DNA from: Pseudomonas libanensis
Lineage (GTDB): Bacteria; Pseudomonadota; Gammaproteobacteria; Pseudomonadales; Pseudomonadaceae
DNA: 64,000 nucleotides
Assembly (NCBI RefSeq): GCF_001439685.1
Contig: NZ_JYLH01000002.1
Coordinates: 434,001 to 498,000 of the forward strand
Direction: 5' to 3'
The position numbers were made by a program, and so were the translations under genes. The notes under the pieces were generated by a model. It made no database searches. It had not been told where the DNA came from and was given only the letters and a program-made list of their open reading frames with translations. This document shows positions 46,913 to 57,029 of the stretch, piece by piece; within the stretch, counting starts at the first letter, position 1; each line of letters opens with the position of its first letter.

Positions 46913-47692
46913 TTATTCCAAGTTCCGCGCCGAGTTACTCAGCGCTCGCGAACATTGCAACAACGCCGGCGCCAACTGCCGCTCGGCATCCGCCCTGCTC
47001 CACCGACTGGTCGGCGCCACCACATGCACCGCCGCCACCGGGCGGCCATTGGCGCCCAGCACTGGCGCACCGATGGTCATATCGCCCAGGAACAGCTCCT
47101 GGCCATTCACTGCATAGCCCTGTTCGCGTACCTGTTGCAACGATTCCAGAATCTGCCCGACGTCAGTCAACGTCTGGCTGGTGTGCGCAATGCGCTGGCT
47201 GTTTTCAATCAACACCAACGCCTCCTCCTGCGGCAACGCGCTCAAATACGCCCTTCCCGACGCCGTGCAATACATCGGCACCCGCGAACCGATCGGCATG
47301 TGCACCGGCACAAACCCTGAGCTGACGAAACGCGCGATATAGGTCATGTCGTAGCCCGCAGGCTCGGTGAGGCATGACGTCTCGCCGGTCAACCGCGTCA
47401 GCTCCGACAGAAACGGGTTGGCCACCTCGATCAACGAATGCGCATCCAGGTAACTGAACCCCAGCTCCAGCACCCGAGGTGTGAGTTGGTAATGCCGTGT
47501 GCGCGAGTGTTTCCGAAGGTAACCCAGGCTTTCGAGGGTAAACACCATGCGCTGGGCCGAGCTTTTGGACATGCCGGCGGCCTCGGCCACCTCTGCAAGG
47601 CTCATGCTACGGCGCTGGGCGCTGAATGCCTTGAGCACCGACAGGCCTTTTTCCAGGGATTGGTTGTGCAAACTGTTGCGGTCTTCGGGCAT
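46913..47692 (-). CDS. IclR family transcriptional regulator
   Basis: A 259-residue regulator: an N-terminal winged helix (about residues 10-70; LSVLKAFSAQRRSMSLAEVA and MSKSSAQRMVFTLESLGYL) and a C-terminal GAF-like effector domain (TGETSCLTEPAGYDMTYIAR, then VPMYCTASGRAYLSALP). It is divergent from a polar-amino-acid importer and an amine oxidase gene and probably controls them. Effector unknown. Confidence 0.9.
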   Translation of the reverse strand: MPEDRNSLHNQSLEKGLSVLKAFSAQRRSMSLAEVAEAAGMSKSSAQRMVFTLESLGYLRKHSRTRHYQLTPRVLELGFSYLDAHSLIEVANPFLSELTRLTGETSCLTEPAGYDMTYIARFVSSGFVPVHMPIGSRVPMYCTASGRAYLSALPQEEALVLIENSQRIAHTSQTLTDVGQILESLQQVREQGYAVNGQELFLGDMTIGAPVLGANGRPVAAVHVVAPTSRWSRADAERQLAPALLQCSRALSNSARNLE

Positions 47693-47834
47693 GGCGAACT
47701 CGCGGGCAGGTCAATCAGGCGTGGCGATATTTCTACCTTAAAAGCTGCGAAATGACCACAAGATATCGCATAGCGATACGATAAGTTCATTTTTCAAACT
47801 TTAGTAGGTCATTTACGATTTATCCGATTCAAAA

Positions 47835-47850
47835 TGGCATAGAGCTTGCG
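47835..47850 (+). promoter_or_regulatory. Sigma-54 (-24/-12) promoter
   Basis: TGGCATAGAGCTTGCG has the required GG-N10-GC spacing and matches TGGCAC-N5-TTGC except for one base. It lies about 57 bases upstream of the ATG at 47907, a proper distance for a transcription start near 47861. An enhancer-binding protein would be needed in addition to the divergent IclR protein. Confidence 0.65.
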
Positions 47851-47906
47851 GTTTTATCGGCAGTCGCTTGCGCTACTGACTTCTGTTTTCCTTATGGAGT
47901 AACCCG

Positions 47907-48689
47907 ATGAACAGTCTTTCGCCCTTGTTTCGCCGCCTTGCCTTCGGTGTATGTGCCACGCTTTGTATCAGCGTTGCGCACGCAGAGAGTGCGTCCTCGT
48001 ACAAAGTCGGGGCAACGGCCAGTGGTTCGCCGTTTACCTTCCTCGATATCAAGAGCAATAGCATTCAGGGTGTAATGGTCGACGTGGCCGAAGCCGTGGG
48101 CAAGGCCGGTGGGTTCAGCAGCCAGATCGAGCAGACCAACTTTGCCGCGCTGATCCCGTCGCTGACTTCCGGCAAGCTGGACTTTATTTCCGCCGGCATG
48201 CTCAAGACCGAAGAACGCACCAAGGTGGTCGACTTCAGCGCACCGGTGTATGCCTACGGTGAGGGCCTGATCGTCGGCGCCGATGACAATGGCGCTTATC
48301 CCGACCTCACCCCGCTCAAAGGCCAGGTGGTCGGCGTGCAAGCCGGGACGATCTTCTACGACCAATTGAACAAGCTGGGCATTTTCAAGGAAATCCGCAC
48401 CTACGACTCCATCGGCGAGATGGTCCGCGACCTGTCCCTGGGCCGCATCAAGGCCGCCGTCGGCGACCAGCCGGTGGTGGCTTACCAGATCCGCCAGAAG
48501 CTGTTCAAAGGCGTGAAACTGGCGCCTGACTACCAGCCCACCAATGTCGGCGAAGTGTGCCTGGTGGTGCGCAAGGGCGATGCCGCAACCTTGGAACGCC
48601 TGAACAACGCCATCGCCAGCATCAAGGCCGATGGCACACTGGACAGCATTCTCAAGAAATGGGGGCTGGATACCCAGGCGCGCCCATGA
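47907..48689 (+). CDS. Polar amino acid ABC transporter substrate-binding protein
   Basis: A 260-residue SBP_bac_3 protein: signal peptide (FRRLAFGVCATLCISVAHA), then YKVGATASGSPFTFLDIKSN, DFISAGMLKTEERTKVVDFS and VGVQAGTIFYDQLN. First gene of a four-gene operon: the permease start overlaps its stop by four bases. The amine oxidase at the end of the operon suggests an N-alkyl amino acid or polyamine-type ligand. Confidence 0.9.
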   Translation: MNSLSPLFRRLAFGVCATLCISVAHAESASSYKVGATASGSPFTFLDIKSNSIQGVMVDVAEAVGKAGGFSSQIEQTNFAALIPSLTSGKLDFISAGMLKTEERTKVVDFSAPVYAYGEGLIVGADDNGAYPDLTPLKGQVVGVQAGTIFYDQLNKLGIFKEIRTYDSIGEMVRDLSLGRIKAAVGDQPVVAYQIRQKLFKGVKLAPDYQPTNVGEVCLVVRKGDAATLERLNNAIASIKADGTLDSILKKWGLDTQARP

Positions 48690-49350
48690 ACCTGGCTGAG
48701 TTCCTGCAAAACGCCCAGGACTTCCTGCCGATCCTGCTGCAAGGCGCCTGGGTGACGATCCAGATCACGGTGTTGTCGTTCCTGCTCAGCAGCGCCATCG
48801 GCCTGGTGCTGGCGTTGCTCAAGCTGTCGCCGATCCGTGCGCTGTCGTGGACGGCCAGTACCATCATCAATGTGATCCGTGGCCTGCCAATCATCGTGCA
48901 GCTGTTCTACATCTACTTCGTGCTGCCGGACATGGGCATCCACCTCACCGCGTTCTACGCCGGGGTGATCGGCATGGGCATCGCCTACTCGGCGTACCAG
49001 GCCGAGAACTTCCGCACCGGCATCATTGCCGTCGAACAGGGCCAGCGTGAAGCCGCCGAGGCCCTGGGTATGCGCCCGATGCTGATGATGCGCCGGGTAA
49101 TCCTGCCCCAGGCATTTCGCATCGCACTGCCGCCCTACGGCAACACCCTGGTGATGATGCTCAAGGACTCGTCCCTGGTGTCCACCATCACCGTGGCAGA
49201 GATGACCCGCCAGGGCCAACTGATCGCCTCATCGACCTTCCAGAACATGACCGTCTACACCCTGGTCGCCCTGCTCTACCTGCTGATGAGCTTGCCGCTG
49301 GTATATGGCCTGCGCCGCATGGAGCAGTACCTGGGCCGGAGGAAAAAAGC

Positions 49351-49354
<4 letters not shown>
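48686..49354 (+). CDS. Polar amino acid ABC transporter permease
   Basis: A 222-residue HisM/GlnP-type permease with five membrane segments. The EAA loop reads [20 protein letters not shown] followed by [13 protein letters not shown]. It starts at the ATG overlapping the binding-protein stop (ATGA) and overlaps the ATPase start in the same way. A single permease gene implies a homodimer. Confidence 0.93.
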
Positions 49355-50099
<745 letters not shown>

Positions 50100-50103
<4 letters not shown>

Positions 50104-51368
50104 AGTCGTTATGGTCGGCGACTGCACCATCAGTAGTGCCCACGCCCGCGTTGAGCGAGTCAGTGAAGGTCGATGTGGCGATTGTCGGCGCTGGCTATAC
50201 CGGCTTGTCGACGGCGCTGCATTTGGCTGAGCGTGGCGTGCGCGTGTGTGTACTGGAAGCCCATGAGCCAGGCTGGGGCGCGTCGGGGCGTAACGGCGGG
50301 CAGGTCAACCCCACGCTCAAATATGACCCGGAGCAACTGGTGCGGATGTACGGGCCGGAACGCGCCGAGACGCTGATCTCCACGGTGTCGGGCTCGGCAG
50401 AGCTGGTATTCAAGCTGATCGAGCGCCATGGCATCGATTGCGCCCCGGTGCGCAAGGGTTGGATGCAGGTGTCTTACAACGAAAGAGGCGTGACCAGGCT
50501 GCATGCGCGGGCGGACCAATGGGCCCGGCGCGGCGTGCCGGTGCAACATCTGGATGCCAGTGCAGTAGCGGCGCGCATGGGCAGCTCGGCGTTTGCCGGC
50601 GGCTGGCTGGATGGGCGTGCCGGCGCGATCCAACCCTTGGCGTACGCCCGTGGCTTGGTCGCAGCGGCATTGGCGGCCGGTGCGCGGGTGCATGGCCACA
50701 GCGCGGTGACAGGGTTGCAGCGCCAGGGTTCGGCTTGGCAGCTGCAAACAGCGGGTGGCGCGCAGGTCACGGCCGATCAAGTGGTGCTGGCGACCAATGG
50801 CTACAGCAGTAACCTGTGGCCCGGCATGGCTCAGAGTGTGCTGGCGGCCAACAGTTTTATCGTCGCCACCAAGCCATTGAAGGGTCACGCGGCCGAGAGC
50901 ATCTTGCCCGGCCAGGAAACCGTGTCTACCGCACAGAGGTTGCTGCTGTATTTTCGTAAAGACGCCTACGGGCGTCTGCTGATGGGTGGCCGTGGTTTGT
51001 TCCACGACCCCACCGGGCCAGAGGACTTTGCCCACCTGGAGCGCTCACTGGCACTGCTGTTTCCGCAGTTGGGACCGCTGGAATTTGACTACCGCTGGGC
51101 CGGGCGTATCGCGATCACGCGGGACTTCATGCCCCATGTCCACGAACCGGCGCCGGGGCTGACCTTGGCACTGGGCTGCAATGGGCGAGGGATCGCGCTG
51201 TGTACCAGCCTGGGCCAGCAACTGGCCGGCCGGCTGTGCGACAGCCATGCAGAGTTTGCCTACCCGGTGACGCCGTTGCAGCGGTTGCCGTTGCATGGGT
51301 TGCAGCGGTTTTATATTGGGGCTGGGGTGGCTTGGTACAGCTTGCTGGATCGGCTCAATATCGGTTGA
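50100..51368 (+). CDS. FAD-dependent amine/amino acid oxidase (DAO family, PuuB-like)
   Basis: A 422-residue DAO-family flavoprotein. The FAD loop is [20 protein letters not shown], then [14 protein letters not shown], which is typical of PuuB/OrdL-type oxidases, and [13 protein letters not shown] further on. The C-terminal FAD motif includes [16 protein letters not shown]. It is coupled to the importer genes, so it probably oxidises the imported compound. Candidate substrates: gamma-glutamylated amines or N-methyl amino acids. Confidence 0.88.
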
Positions 51369-51498
51369 TCACATTCCAAGCACTGTCAGTTTTCACAGGT
51401 TACCGCACGGGTGATATCCGCTAGGCTGACGCATCGGACTTCATGATGGGCCTGCTGGACTTGCAGGCCATTAATCCTATGGAAAGGGGGAAGTTTTC

Positions 51499-52266
51499 AT
51501 GAGCGTTAAAAATGCTCCAGAGCATTGCGCCGCCCGAGTTATCGGGCTGGCGTACAGCACCTGCTGTTATCTGGCGTTTTTGTTTATCTGTTTATATTTG
51601 ATCGGTTTCGTTGGCAGTGTGGTGGTGCCTAAAAACATCAACGACGGGCCATTGGTTGCGTGGCCCACCGCCGTCTTGATCGATGGCGTATCGATCATTT
51701 TATTCGGCGTGCAGCACACGCTAATGGCGCGCAAAGGCTTCAAGCGCTGGTTGGCCACATTCATTCCCGCACCGGCTGAACGCTCCACCTATGTACTGCT
51801 CAGCAGCCTGGTGCTCGGGGTGATGTTCTGGCTGTGGCAACCCATTCCCGACACCGTCTGGGCGGTTGAAACGGTGTGGGCCAAGGCAGTCCTGACCGGC
51901 CTGTTCTGGCTGGGCTGGGGTATCGTTTTGCTGGCAACCTTCTTGATCAGCCACTTCGAACTGTTCGGGTTGAAGCAGGCGATTGACCGATGGCGCAACA
52001 CACCGCAGCAGGCCCCGATATTCCGGACCCCGCTGCTTTACAAACTCGTGCGTCATCCGCTGTACCTGGGGTTTTTGATCGCGTTCTGGGCAACGCCGCA
52101 TATGACGGTGGGTCATCTGGTGTTTACGCTGGGAATGTCGGTGTATCTCTACATTGGCGTCCGTTTCGAAGAACGGGATTTGGTGGCGCTGTTTGGTGAG
52201 CGGTATCGGCGTTATCAGCGTGAGGTGGGCATGATCGTGCCGCGCCTCTACAAGCCACGCCGCTAA
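51499..52266 (+). CDS. mddA: Methanethiol S-methyltransferase
   Basis: A 255-residue membrane methyltransferase of the NnrU/isoprenylcysteine methyltransferase clan. Six or so helices; the SAM-binding C-terminus reads YKLVRHPLYLGFLIAFWATP and FEERDLVALFGERYRRYQRE, with MTVGHLVF between. These match MddA, which methylates methanethiol to dimethyl sulfide. AAAGGGGG is the ribosome site. A GGCCTGC/GCAGGCC hairpin (51449-51469) lies in the leader. Confidence 0.85.
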   Translation: MSVKNAPEHCAARVIGLAYSTCCYLAFLFICLYLIGFVGSVVVPKNINDGPLVAWPTAVLIDGVSIILFGVQHTLMARKGFKRWLATFIPAPAERSTYVLLSSLVLGVMFWLWQPIPDTVWAVETVWAKAVLTGLFWLGWGIVLLATFLISHFELFGLKQAIDRWRNTPQQAPIFRTPLLYKLVRHPLYLGFLIAFWATPHMTVGHLVFTLGMSVYLYIGVRFEERDLVALFGERYRRYQREVGMIVPRLYKPRR

Positions 52267-52289
52267 CCCTCGGGGCATACTGTCAAAAT

Positions 52290-52376
52290 GTGGGAGCTGG
52301 CTTGCCTGCGATGGCGCTGTGTCAGCCAGCACATCTGGCACTCAAAGACCGCTATCGCAGGCAAGCCAGCTCCCAC
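52290..52376. repeat. REPIN, second subfamily (87 bp)
   Basis: GTGGGAGCTGGCTTGCCTGC and its complement ending at 52376, just downstream of mddA. Confidence 0.92.
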
Positions 52377-52445
52377 AGAGGATTTGCGGCGTTAGGATAT
52401 TTCCCACAGCTGTTTCAGGTTGTCGCTCGGAACTTCGCTGACTAA

Positions 52446-52519
52446 CCTCTGGCCGTCGCTGCCAATTCAGCGACCGGGTTTGACCGTCCGAATTGTCAAG
52501 GAAGCTTTTTAACCAGAGG
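52446..52519 (+). promoter_or_regulatory. Structured leader that hides the ribosome site of the DUF6124 gene
   Basis: CCTCTGG (52446-52452) pairs perfectly with CCAGAGG (52513-52519). The second strand contains the ribosome site for the GTG start at 52528. Inside are two hairpins: GTCGCTG/CAGCGAC (52455-52461 with 52468-52474) and TTGAC/GTCAA (52480-52484 with 52495-52499). The arrangement suggests translation control by folding. I do not know a named RNA family for it. Confidence 0.55.
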
Positions 52520-52527
52520 GTCTACCC

Positions 52528-52803
52528 GTGATCAATGACACTACTCGACAAAATTCTGAGCATCCCGAAGAAAACGAAGATCTATCCCACAATCGGCTTT
52601 TCAATGTACGCGATGGCCTGGGCACTGAAACCCTGCTGATCAACGCTTCCCAAGACCTGGCATCCATTACCGACATCGCCACCCACCTCGCTTTCGAAAT
52701 CGACGGCGCCCACCGCAATGTAGCGCTGGGTATCTGCCGAATGCTCGAAGGCGTGCAGCTACTGGTAGGCAAGGTGCTGGATGAAACCCACCCAGTCGCG
52801 TAA
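52528..52803 (+). CDS. DUF6124 (DUF3077-like) protein
   Basis: A 91-residue acidic protein starting with GTG. LFNVRDGLGTETLLINASQD then ASITDIATHLAFEIDGAHR matches the small Pseudomonas DUF6124/DUF3077 family, of unknown function and often multicopy in this genus. The AGAGGG ribosome site is part of the predicted leader stem (52513-52519). Confidence 0.75.
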   Translation: MINDTTRQNSEHPEENEDLSHNRLFNVRDGLGTETLLINASQDLASITDIATHLAFEIDGAHRNVALGICRMLEGVQLLVGKVLDETHPVA

Positions 52804-52847
52804 AGACAAGACCGTATGAAGACCTCCAAAACATTGGAGATCCAAAT

Positions 52848-52934
52848 GTGGGAGGGGGCTTGCCCCCGATAGCCGTGGGTCAGTGAAGAATATGCTAGCT
52901 GACACACCGCTATCGGGAGCAAGCCCCCTCCCAC
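52848..52934. repeat. REPIN, first subfamily (87 bp)
   Basis: GTGGGAGGGGGCTTGCCCCC and inverted partner ending at 52934, between the convergent DUF6124 and glutaminase genes. Confidence 0.92.
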
Positions 52935-52954
52935 ATTCTGCTTTGGTGATGTGT

Positions 52955-53863
52955 TCAGAACACCGACCACCCAATCCGCTCACTCAACAATTCCAACGCC
53001 TTCATCCCCGCCAGCGAGTTCCCCGCCGCGTTCAACTCCGGTGACCACACGCACACCGTGAACTGCCCCGGCACCACCGCAACAATCCCGCCACCTACCC
53101 CGCTCTTGCCCGGCAACCCGACGCGGTAGGCAAAATTGCCCGCCTCGTCATACAGCCCGCTGGTGGCCATGATCGAGTTGACCTGCTTGGTCTGGCGCGC
53201 TGTCAAAATCTGCTCGCCACTGTGGGCACTTACGCCTTCGTTGGCCAGGAAGCTGAACGCCCGGGCCAGGTCCAGGCAGCTCATCTGCAAGGCGCAGTAG
53301 TTGAAGTAGCTGTGCAGCACCGCGTCCACATCGTTGTGAAAGTTGCCGAAGGATTTCATCAGGTAGGCCATGGCCGCGTTACGTGCACCATGCTGGGCTT
53401 CGGACTCGGCAACCACGCTATTGACCAGGATCTGCGGGTTGCCCGACAGGCGCCGTACAAAATCACGCATCGATAGGATCGGCACGGCGAAGCGCGATTG
53501 GTTGATATCGCAGATCACCAGGGCGCCGGCATTGATAAACGGGTTGCGCGGGCGGCCGCGTTCAAATTCCAGTTGCACCATGGAGTTGAACGGCTGCCCC
53601 GACGGTTCGTGGCCCAGGCGTTCCCAGATGCTTTCGCCGCCGTGATCGATGGCCTGCACCAGGCTGAACACCTTGGAGATGCTCTGCACCGAGAACAGGG
53701 TGTCGGCGTCACCGGCGCAATAAGCTGCGCCGTCATTACCGTATACCGCGATGCCGAGTTGCTGGGCCGGCACGTCGGCCAGCGCGGGGATGTAGTCGGC
53801 CACTTTGCCGAGGCCGATCAGGGGGCGCACTTCGTCGAGGATCGACTCGAGCAGCGCCTGCAT
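52955..53863 (-). CDS. glsA: Glutaminase A
   Basis: A 302-residue serine-dependent glutaminase, the usual bacterial length. The beta-lactamase-like SxxK motif is in [13 protein letters not shown], followed by [27 protein letters not shown] and [18 protein letters not shown]. It converts glutamine to glutamate and ammonia. Start at 53863 ([12 protein letters not shown]) with AGGA 6 bases upstream; an ATG at 53878 is the alternative. Confidence 0.95.
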   Translation of the reverse strand: MQALLESILDEVRPLIGLGKVADYIPALADVPAQQLGIAVYGNDGAAYCAGDADTLFSVQSISKVFSLVQAIDHGGESIWERLGHEPSGQPFNSMVQLEFERGRPRNPFINAGALVICDINQSRFAVPILSMRDFVRRLSGNPQILVNSVVAESEAQHGARNAAMAYLMKSFGNFHNDVDAVLHSYFNYCALQMSCLDLARAFSFLANEGVSAHSGEQILTARQTKQVNSIMATSGLYDEAGNFAYRVGLPGKSGVGGGIVAVVPGQFTVCVWSPELNAAGNSLAGMKALELLSERIGWSVF

Positions 53864-53918
53864 ATCTTGTCCTGTCATCTTTGTTTGAATCAGTAAAAAA
53901 CCAGGCGCGCAGGATACG

Positions 53919-54263
53919 TTAATGGGCGCGGTAGCCCCACACAATCTCTACCACCCGCTCGGCAACCACCACGTACACCAGGATCAGCAACAGTTGCAGC
54001 GCCAAGTGATAGCGCAACTTGGCCAGCCTTCGAATGCCATCACTGACGTTCAGCAACATCAATAGCGTCGACAGGATAATCAGCCCCCAACCGGCGACGT
54101 TGGAGGCGAACACCCCGATAAACAACTCACGCTGCCCCACCAGCGTATTGGTGCCCGCCGCGAACAACAGTGCGCACACCAGCAGGTTCTTTACGTTGTC
54201 GAAGATCTGTGTGCTCAGGTCGTTGTCCAGCAACGCCAGATACCGCGTCCATAACGTGCGCAT
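53919..54263 (-). CDS. Small membrane protein, 114 residues
   Basis: Three hydrophobic helices (about residues 25-45, 50-75 and 90-108) and an otherwise short cytoplasmic start ([20 protein letters not shown]). The start is the ATG at 54263, with a weak ribosome site; a TTG at 54293 is possible. No family recognised. It sits upstream of glsA on the same strand. Confidence 0.6.
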   Translation of the reverse strand: MRTLWTRYLALLDNDLSTQIFDNVKNLLVCALLFAAGTNTLVGQRELFIGVFASNVAGWGLIILSTLLMLLNVSDGIRRLAKLRYHLALQLLLILVYVVVAERVVEIVWGYRAH

Positions 54264-54336
54264 GCTTGAGTACCGAGTGGGAAGGCTCGTCAATCAAGGT
54301 AGTTCAATTGTGGGCGCTGTCGAGGGTTGGCCAGGC

Positions 54337-54747
54337 TTAGAAATGCGCCACATCCGAGACCTGCTCATCCAGCACATCCCGGGCCAGCGCCCAGGCGCGG
54401 TCCTTGGACTCCACCACCAGCAACGGGTAGCCCCAGGCCTTGCCGAATGTCACGGCAAAGGGCTTGAGGGCCAGGCGCTTGGCGGCGCTGGGTTCGACCT
54501 GGATCATGCCTCTGACGTAAGCGCGTAGCGCCGCCTTGTGCTTCTTCATCCAGATCGAGGCCTGTTTGCGTTCTTCATGGGAGTGCGCGTGATTGTTTTC
54601 ATCCACGGCTTTTTCATGCAACAACACGAAAGGCTGCTTGCGGGCCAGCAGGCGTTCGAAGATCAGGAAGGCATCTTCGGGCCCGCCTTGATTGGGCGCG
54701 TCGAACACGATTTTCACCACGGGGAAAGTAGAACTGTCGAGTCGCAT
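54337..54747 (-). CDS. Conserved hypothetical protein, 136 residues
   Basis: A basic alpha/beta protein (MRLDSSTFPVVKIVFDAPNQ; RKQASIWMKKHKAALRAYVR; KPFAVTFGKAWGYPLLVVES). No family named with confidence. AAGGAG lies 7 bases upstream of the ATG. A perfect GATGAGA-N5-TCTCATC palindrome (54762-54780) immediately upstream suggests repression, perhaps by Fur. It is divergent from an AraC gene. Confidence 0.65.
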   Translation of the reverse strand: MRLDSSTFPVVKIVFDAPNQGGPEDAFLIFERLLARKQPFVLLHEKAVDENNHAHSHEERKQASIWMKKHKAALRAYVRGMIQVEPSAAKRLALKPFAVTFGKAWGYPLLVVESKDRAWALARDVLDEQVSDVAHF

Positions 54748-54761
54748 GGCAAAGCTCCTTG

Positions 54762-54780
54762 GATGAGATTGGTTCTCATC
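54762..54780. promoter_or_regulatory. Palindromic operator, possibly Fur
   Basis: GATGAGATTGGTTCTCATC: perfect 7-base arms and a 5-base spacer, 15 bases upstream of the ATG at 54747. It shares the TGAGA...TCTCA arms of Pseudomonas Fur boxes, but the central AAT/ATT part is missing. It is also within reach of the divergent AraC gene. Confidence 0.45.
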
Positions 54781-54856
54781 ATAAGCGCCAAGATGCTGGA
54801 CGGCATTGCACATAATAGCCAGAATGTTTCGCAAACCAGCCAAGGTAGCCAGCACC

Positions 54857-55711
54857 ATGGTCCATCACCGCCTCGACCACTACGACCCCTGCCGGGTACG
54901 CGATGCCGCTGCCATCCCGCGCCCGATAGTTGCCGTGGGCGCATCCAGTACTTCCGAGCGCTGGGAACACACCCCCCACCACCATCAGCACGGGCAACTG
55001 ATCTATACCTTGCGCGGCGTGGTGCATTGTGTGATCGAGGCCGGCATCTGGATCGTGCCGCCACAGTGCGCACTGTGGATACCCGGCGGTGTGACCCACG
55101 CAGCGCGGGGGGCCGGGGAAGCGGATGTGTACTGCCTGCTGATCGACCCCGGCGCTGCCAGCGCCCTGCCCCACCAATGTTGCACCCTGGCGGTGTCGCC
55201 ATTGCTGCACGCGTTGATCGGCAAGGCGGTCAGTTTCCCGCCGCTCTACGACGAAGACGGTGCCCAGGGCCGGCTGGTGGCGACCTTGCTGGATGAGCTG
55301 GCCGAAGCCCCCATCGAGGCCCTGCATTTGCCGATGCCCCAAGACCCACGCTTGACGCGATTGGCCAATAGCTTGCTGGCCAACCCCGGCGACAAATCCA
55401 CCTTGGGCGAGTGGGCCATGCGCATCGGCATGAGCGAGCGCAGCATGACGCGCCTGTTGCTGGAGCAGATCGGTTTGAGTTTCGGCCGCTGGCGCCGCCA
55501 ATTGCACGTGATCCTCTCGCTGCAACGCCTGGCCAACGGCGAAAGTGTGCAGAGCGTGGCCCTGGACCTGGGTTACGAAAATGCCAGCGGGTTCATCACC
55601 ATGTTCCGCAAGGCGATGGGCCAGCCGCCAGCGCGTTACCTGGCGGACCGCACGGGTGCGACGAGTCAGGGCGCCCAACCCGGCATCGCGATGCGCGAAG
55701 CCGCAGACTAA
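54857..55711 (+). CDS. AraC family transcriptional regulator
   Basis: A 284-residue regulator: an N-terminal cupin (about residues 20-110; ERWEHTPHHHQHGQLIYTLR and VPPQCALWIPGGVTHAARG) and a C-terminal AraC double helix-turn-helix (GEWAMRIGMSERSMTRLLLE, then VALDLGYENASGFITMFRKA). Starts at 54824 and 54806 are also possible; 54857 has AAGG upstream. Target unknown: it is divergent from the gene at 54337 and followed by a sulfur-related region. Confidence 0.87.
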   Translation: MVHHRLDHYDPCRVRDAAAIPRPIVAVGASSTSERWEHTPHHHQHGQLIYTLRGVVHCVIEAGIWIVPPQCALWIPGGVTHAARGAGEADVYCLLIDPGAASALPHQCCTLAVSPLLHALIGKAVSFPPLYDEDGAQGRLVATLLDELAEAPIEALHLPMPQDPRLTRLANSLLANPGDKSTLGEWAMRIGMSERSMTRLLLEQIGLSFGRWRRQLHVILSLQRLANGESVQSVALDLGYENASGFITMFRKAMGQPPARYLADRTGATSQGAQPGIAMREAAD

Positions 55712-55876
55712 ATGCATTTTTCTGATATTGAATAAATATCAACATTTTATATTTTAATAATTAGGTTAGAACCAAACGGCATTTTACAGGCTCGGCCGCT
55801 GGCCCTACTTTCACATCTACGGACCGACCCCCCGCCCGGTGGAGGCTTGTTTACCGACCTCGACAAGGACCTGACC

Positions 55877-56959
55877 ATGAGCATTGAATTCATCGGCTAT
55901 ATCGGCGGCCACCACGCCTCGGAAATCCACCCGCGCAGCGGCCCGACCCTGCAACCGGATTACGTCGAAAGCGTCGCCCGCGCCCACGAAGCGGCGGGCT
56001 TCGACCGCGCCCTGATAGCCTTCCACTCCAACAGCCCGGACAGCACGCTGATCGCCGCCCATGCGGCCAGCGTCACCACCAGGCTGCAATTTTTAATCGC
56101 TCACCGCCCGGGTTTTGCCCAACCCACATTGGCTGCACGCCAGTTCGCCACGCTGGATGTGTTCAACGGTGGGCGTACTGCCGTGCACATCATCACCGGC
56201 GGCGATGACAACGAACTGCGTGCCGATGGCAGCCATATCGGCAAGGACGAACGCTATGCGCGCACCGACGAGTACCTGAGCGTGGTGCGCCAGGAGTGGA
56301 CCAGCGAGCAGCCCTTCGACTTCACCGGCACTTACTATCAAGTGCAAGGCGCACACTCCACGGTGAAGTCGCCACAACAGCCGCATATCCCGCTGTATTT
56401 TGGCGGTTCTTCAGCGGCGGCGATTGCCGTGGCCGGCAAGCATGCGGATGTGTATGCGCTGTGGGGCGAAACCTATGAGCAGGTGCGCGAAGTGGTGACC
56501 CAAGTGCGCGCCGAAGCGGCCAAGCATGGACGTACGATTCGCTTCAGCCTGTCGTTGCGGCCGATCCTCGCCGACACCGAGGAACTGGCGTGGCAACGTG
56601 CCGAGCAGATTCTGCAGCAGGCCACGGCGCTGGCCGAGAAGAATGGCTTTGTGCGCCGCGAGCCGCCGAATGAAGGCTCGCGGCGGTTGCTGGCGGCGGC
56701 GGCGCAGGGGTCGCGGTTGGATAAGCGTTTGTGGACCGCGATTGCCGGGTTGCTCGGGGCGCAGGGCAATTCCACATCGTTGGTGGGCACTGCTGAGCAA
56801 GTCGCAGAGGCGCTGTTGGATTACTACGACCTGGGAATTACCACCTTCCTGATTCGTGGGTTTGACCCGCTCAATGATGCGATTGACTATGGCAAGAAGT
56901 TGATTCCCCTCACCCGCCAGTTGGTTGCCGAGCGGGAACAGGCGCAGCAAGTGGCTTAG
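55877..56959 (+). CDS. SsuD-like FMNH2-dependent alkanesulfonate monooxygenase
   Basis: A 360-residue LLM-class flavin monooxygenase. IEFIGYIGGHHASEIHPRSG, AFHSNSPDSTLIAAHAASVT, LQFLIAHRPGFAQPTLAARQ and RTAVHIITGGDDNELRADG are SsuD-type landmarks; the bacterial-luciferase barrel is complete. It likely frees sulfite from an organosulfonate or oxidises a related sulfur compound with reduced FMN. The start is ATG at 55877 with AAGGA upstream. It has no flavin reductase gene next to it. Confidence 0.85.
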   Translation: MSIEFIGYIGGHHASEIHPRSGPTLQPDYVESVARAHEAAGFDRALIAFHSNSPDSTLIAAHAASVTTRLQFLIAHRPGFAQPTLAARQFATLDVFNGGRTAVHIITGGDDNELRADGSHIGKDERYARTDEYLSVVRQEWTSEQPFDFTGTYYQVQGAHSTVKSPQQPHIPLYFGGSSAAAIAVAGKHADVYALWGETYEQVREVVTQVRAEAAKHGRTIRFSLSLRPILADTEELAWQRAEQILQQATALAEKNGFVRREPPNEGSRRLLAAAAQGSRLDKRLWTAIAGLLGAQGNSTSLVGTAEQVAEALLDYYDLGITTFLIRGFDPLNDAIDYGKKLIPLTRQLVAEREQAQQVA

Positions 56960-56966
56960 GCACAAT

Positions 56967-56992
56967 GTGGGAGGGGGCTTGCCCTCTCCCAC
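56967..56992. repeat. Single REP hairpin
   Basis: GTGGGAGGGGGCTTGCCCTC then TCCCAC, between the convergent monooxygenase and aldolase genes. Confidence 0.8.
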
Positions 56993-57029
56993 ATTTGGAT
57001 TTTCACTGTGTTCAATAAGCTGTTCCAAC

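Noticed and set aside
54264..54293. Longer start (TTG) for the small membrane protein
   Set aside because: No better ribosome site than the ATG, and the extra residues add no recognisable feature.
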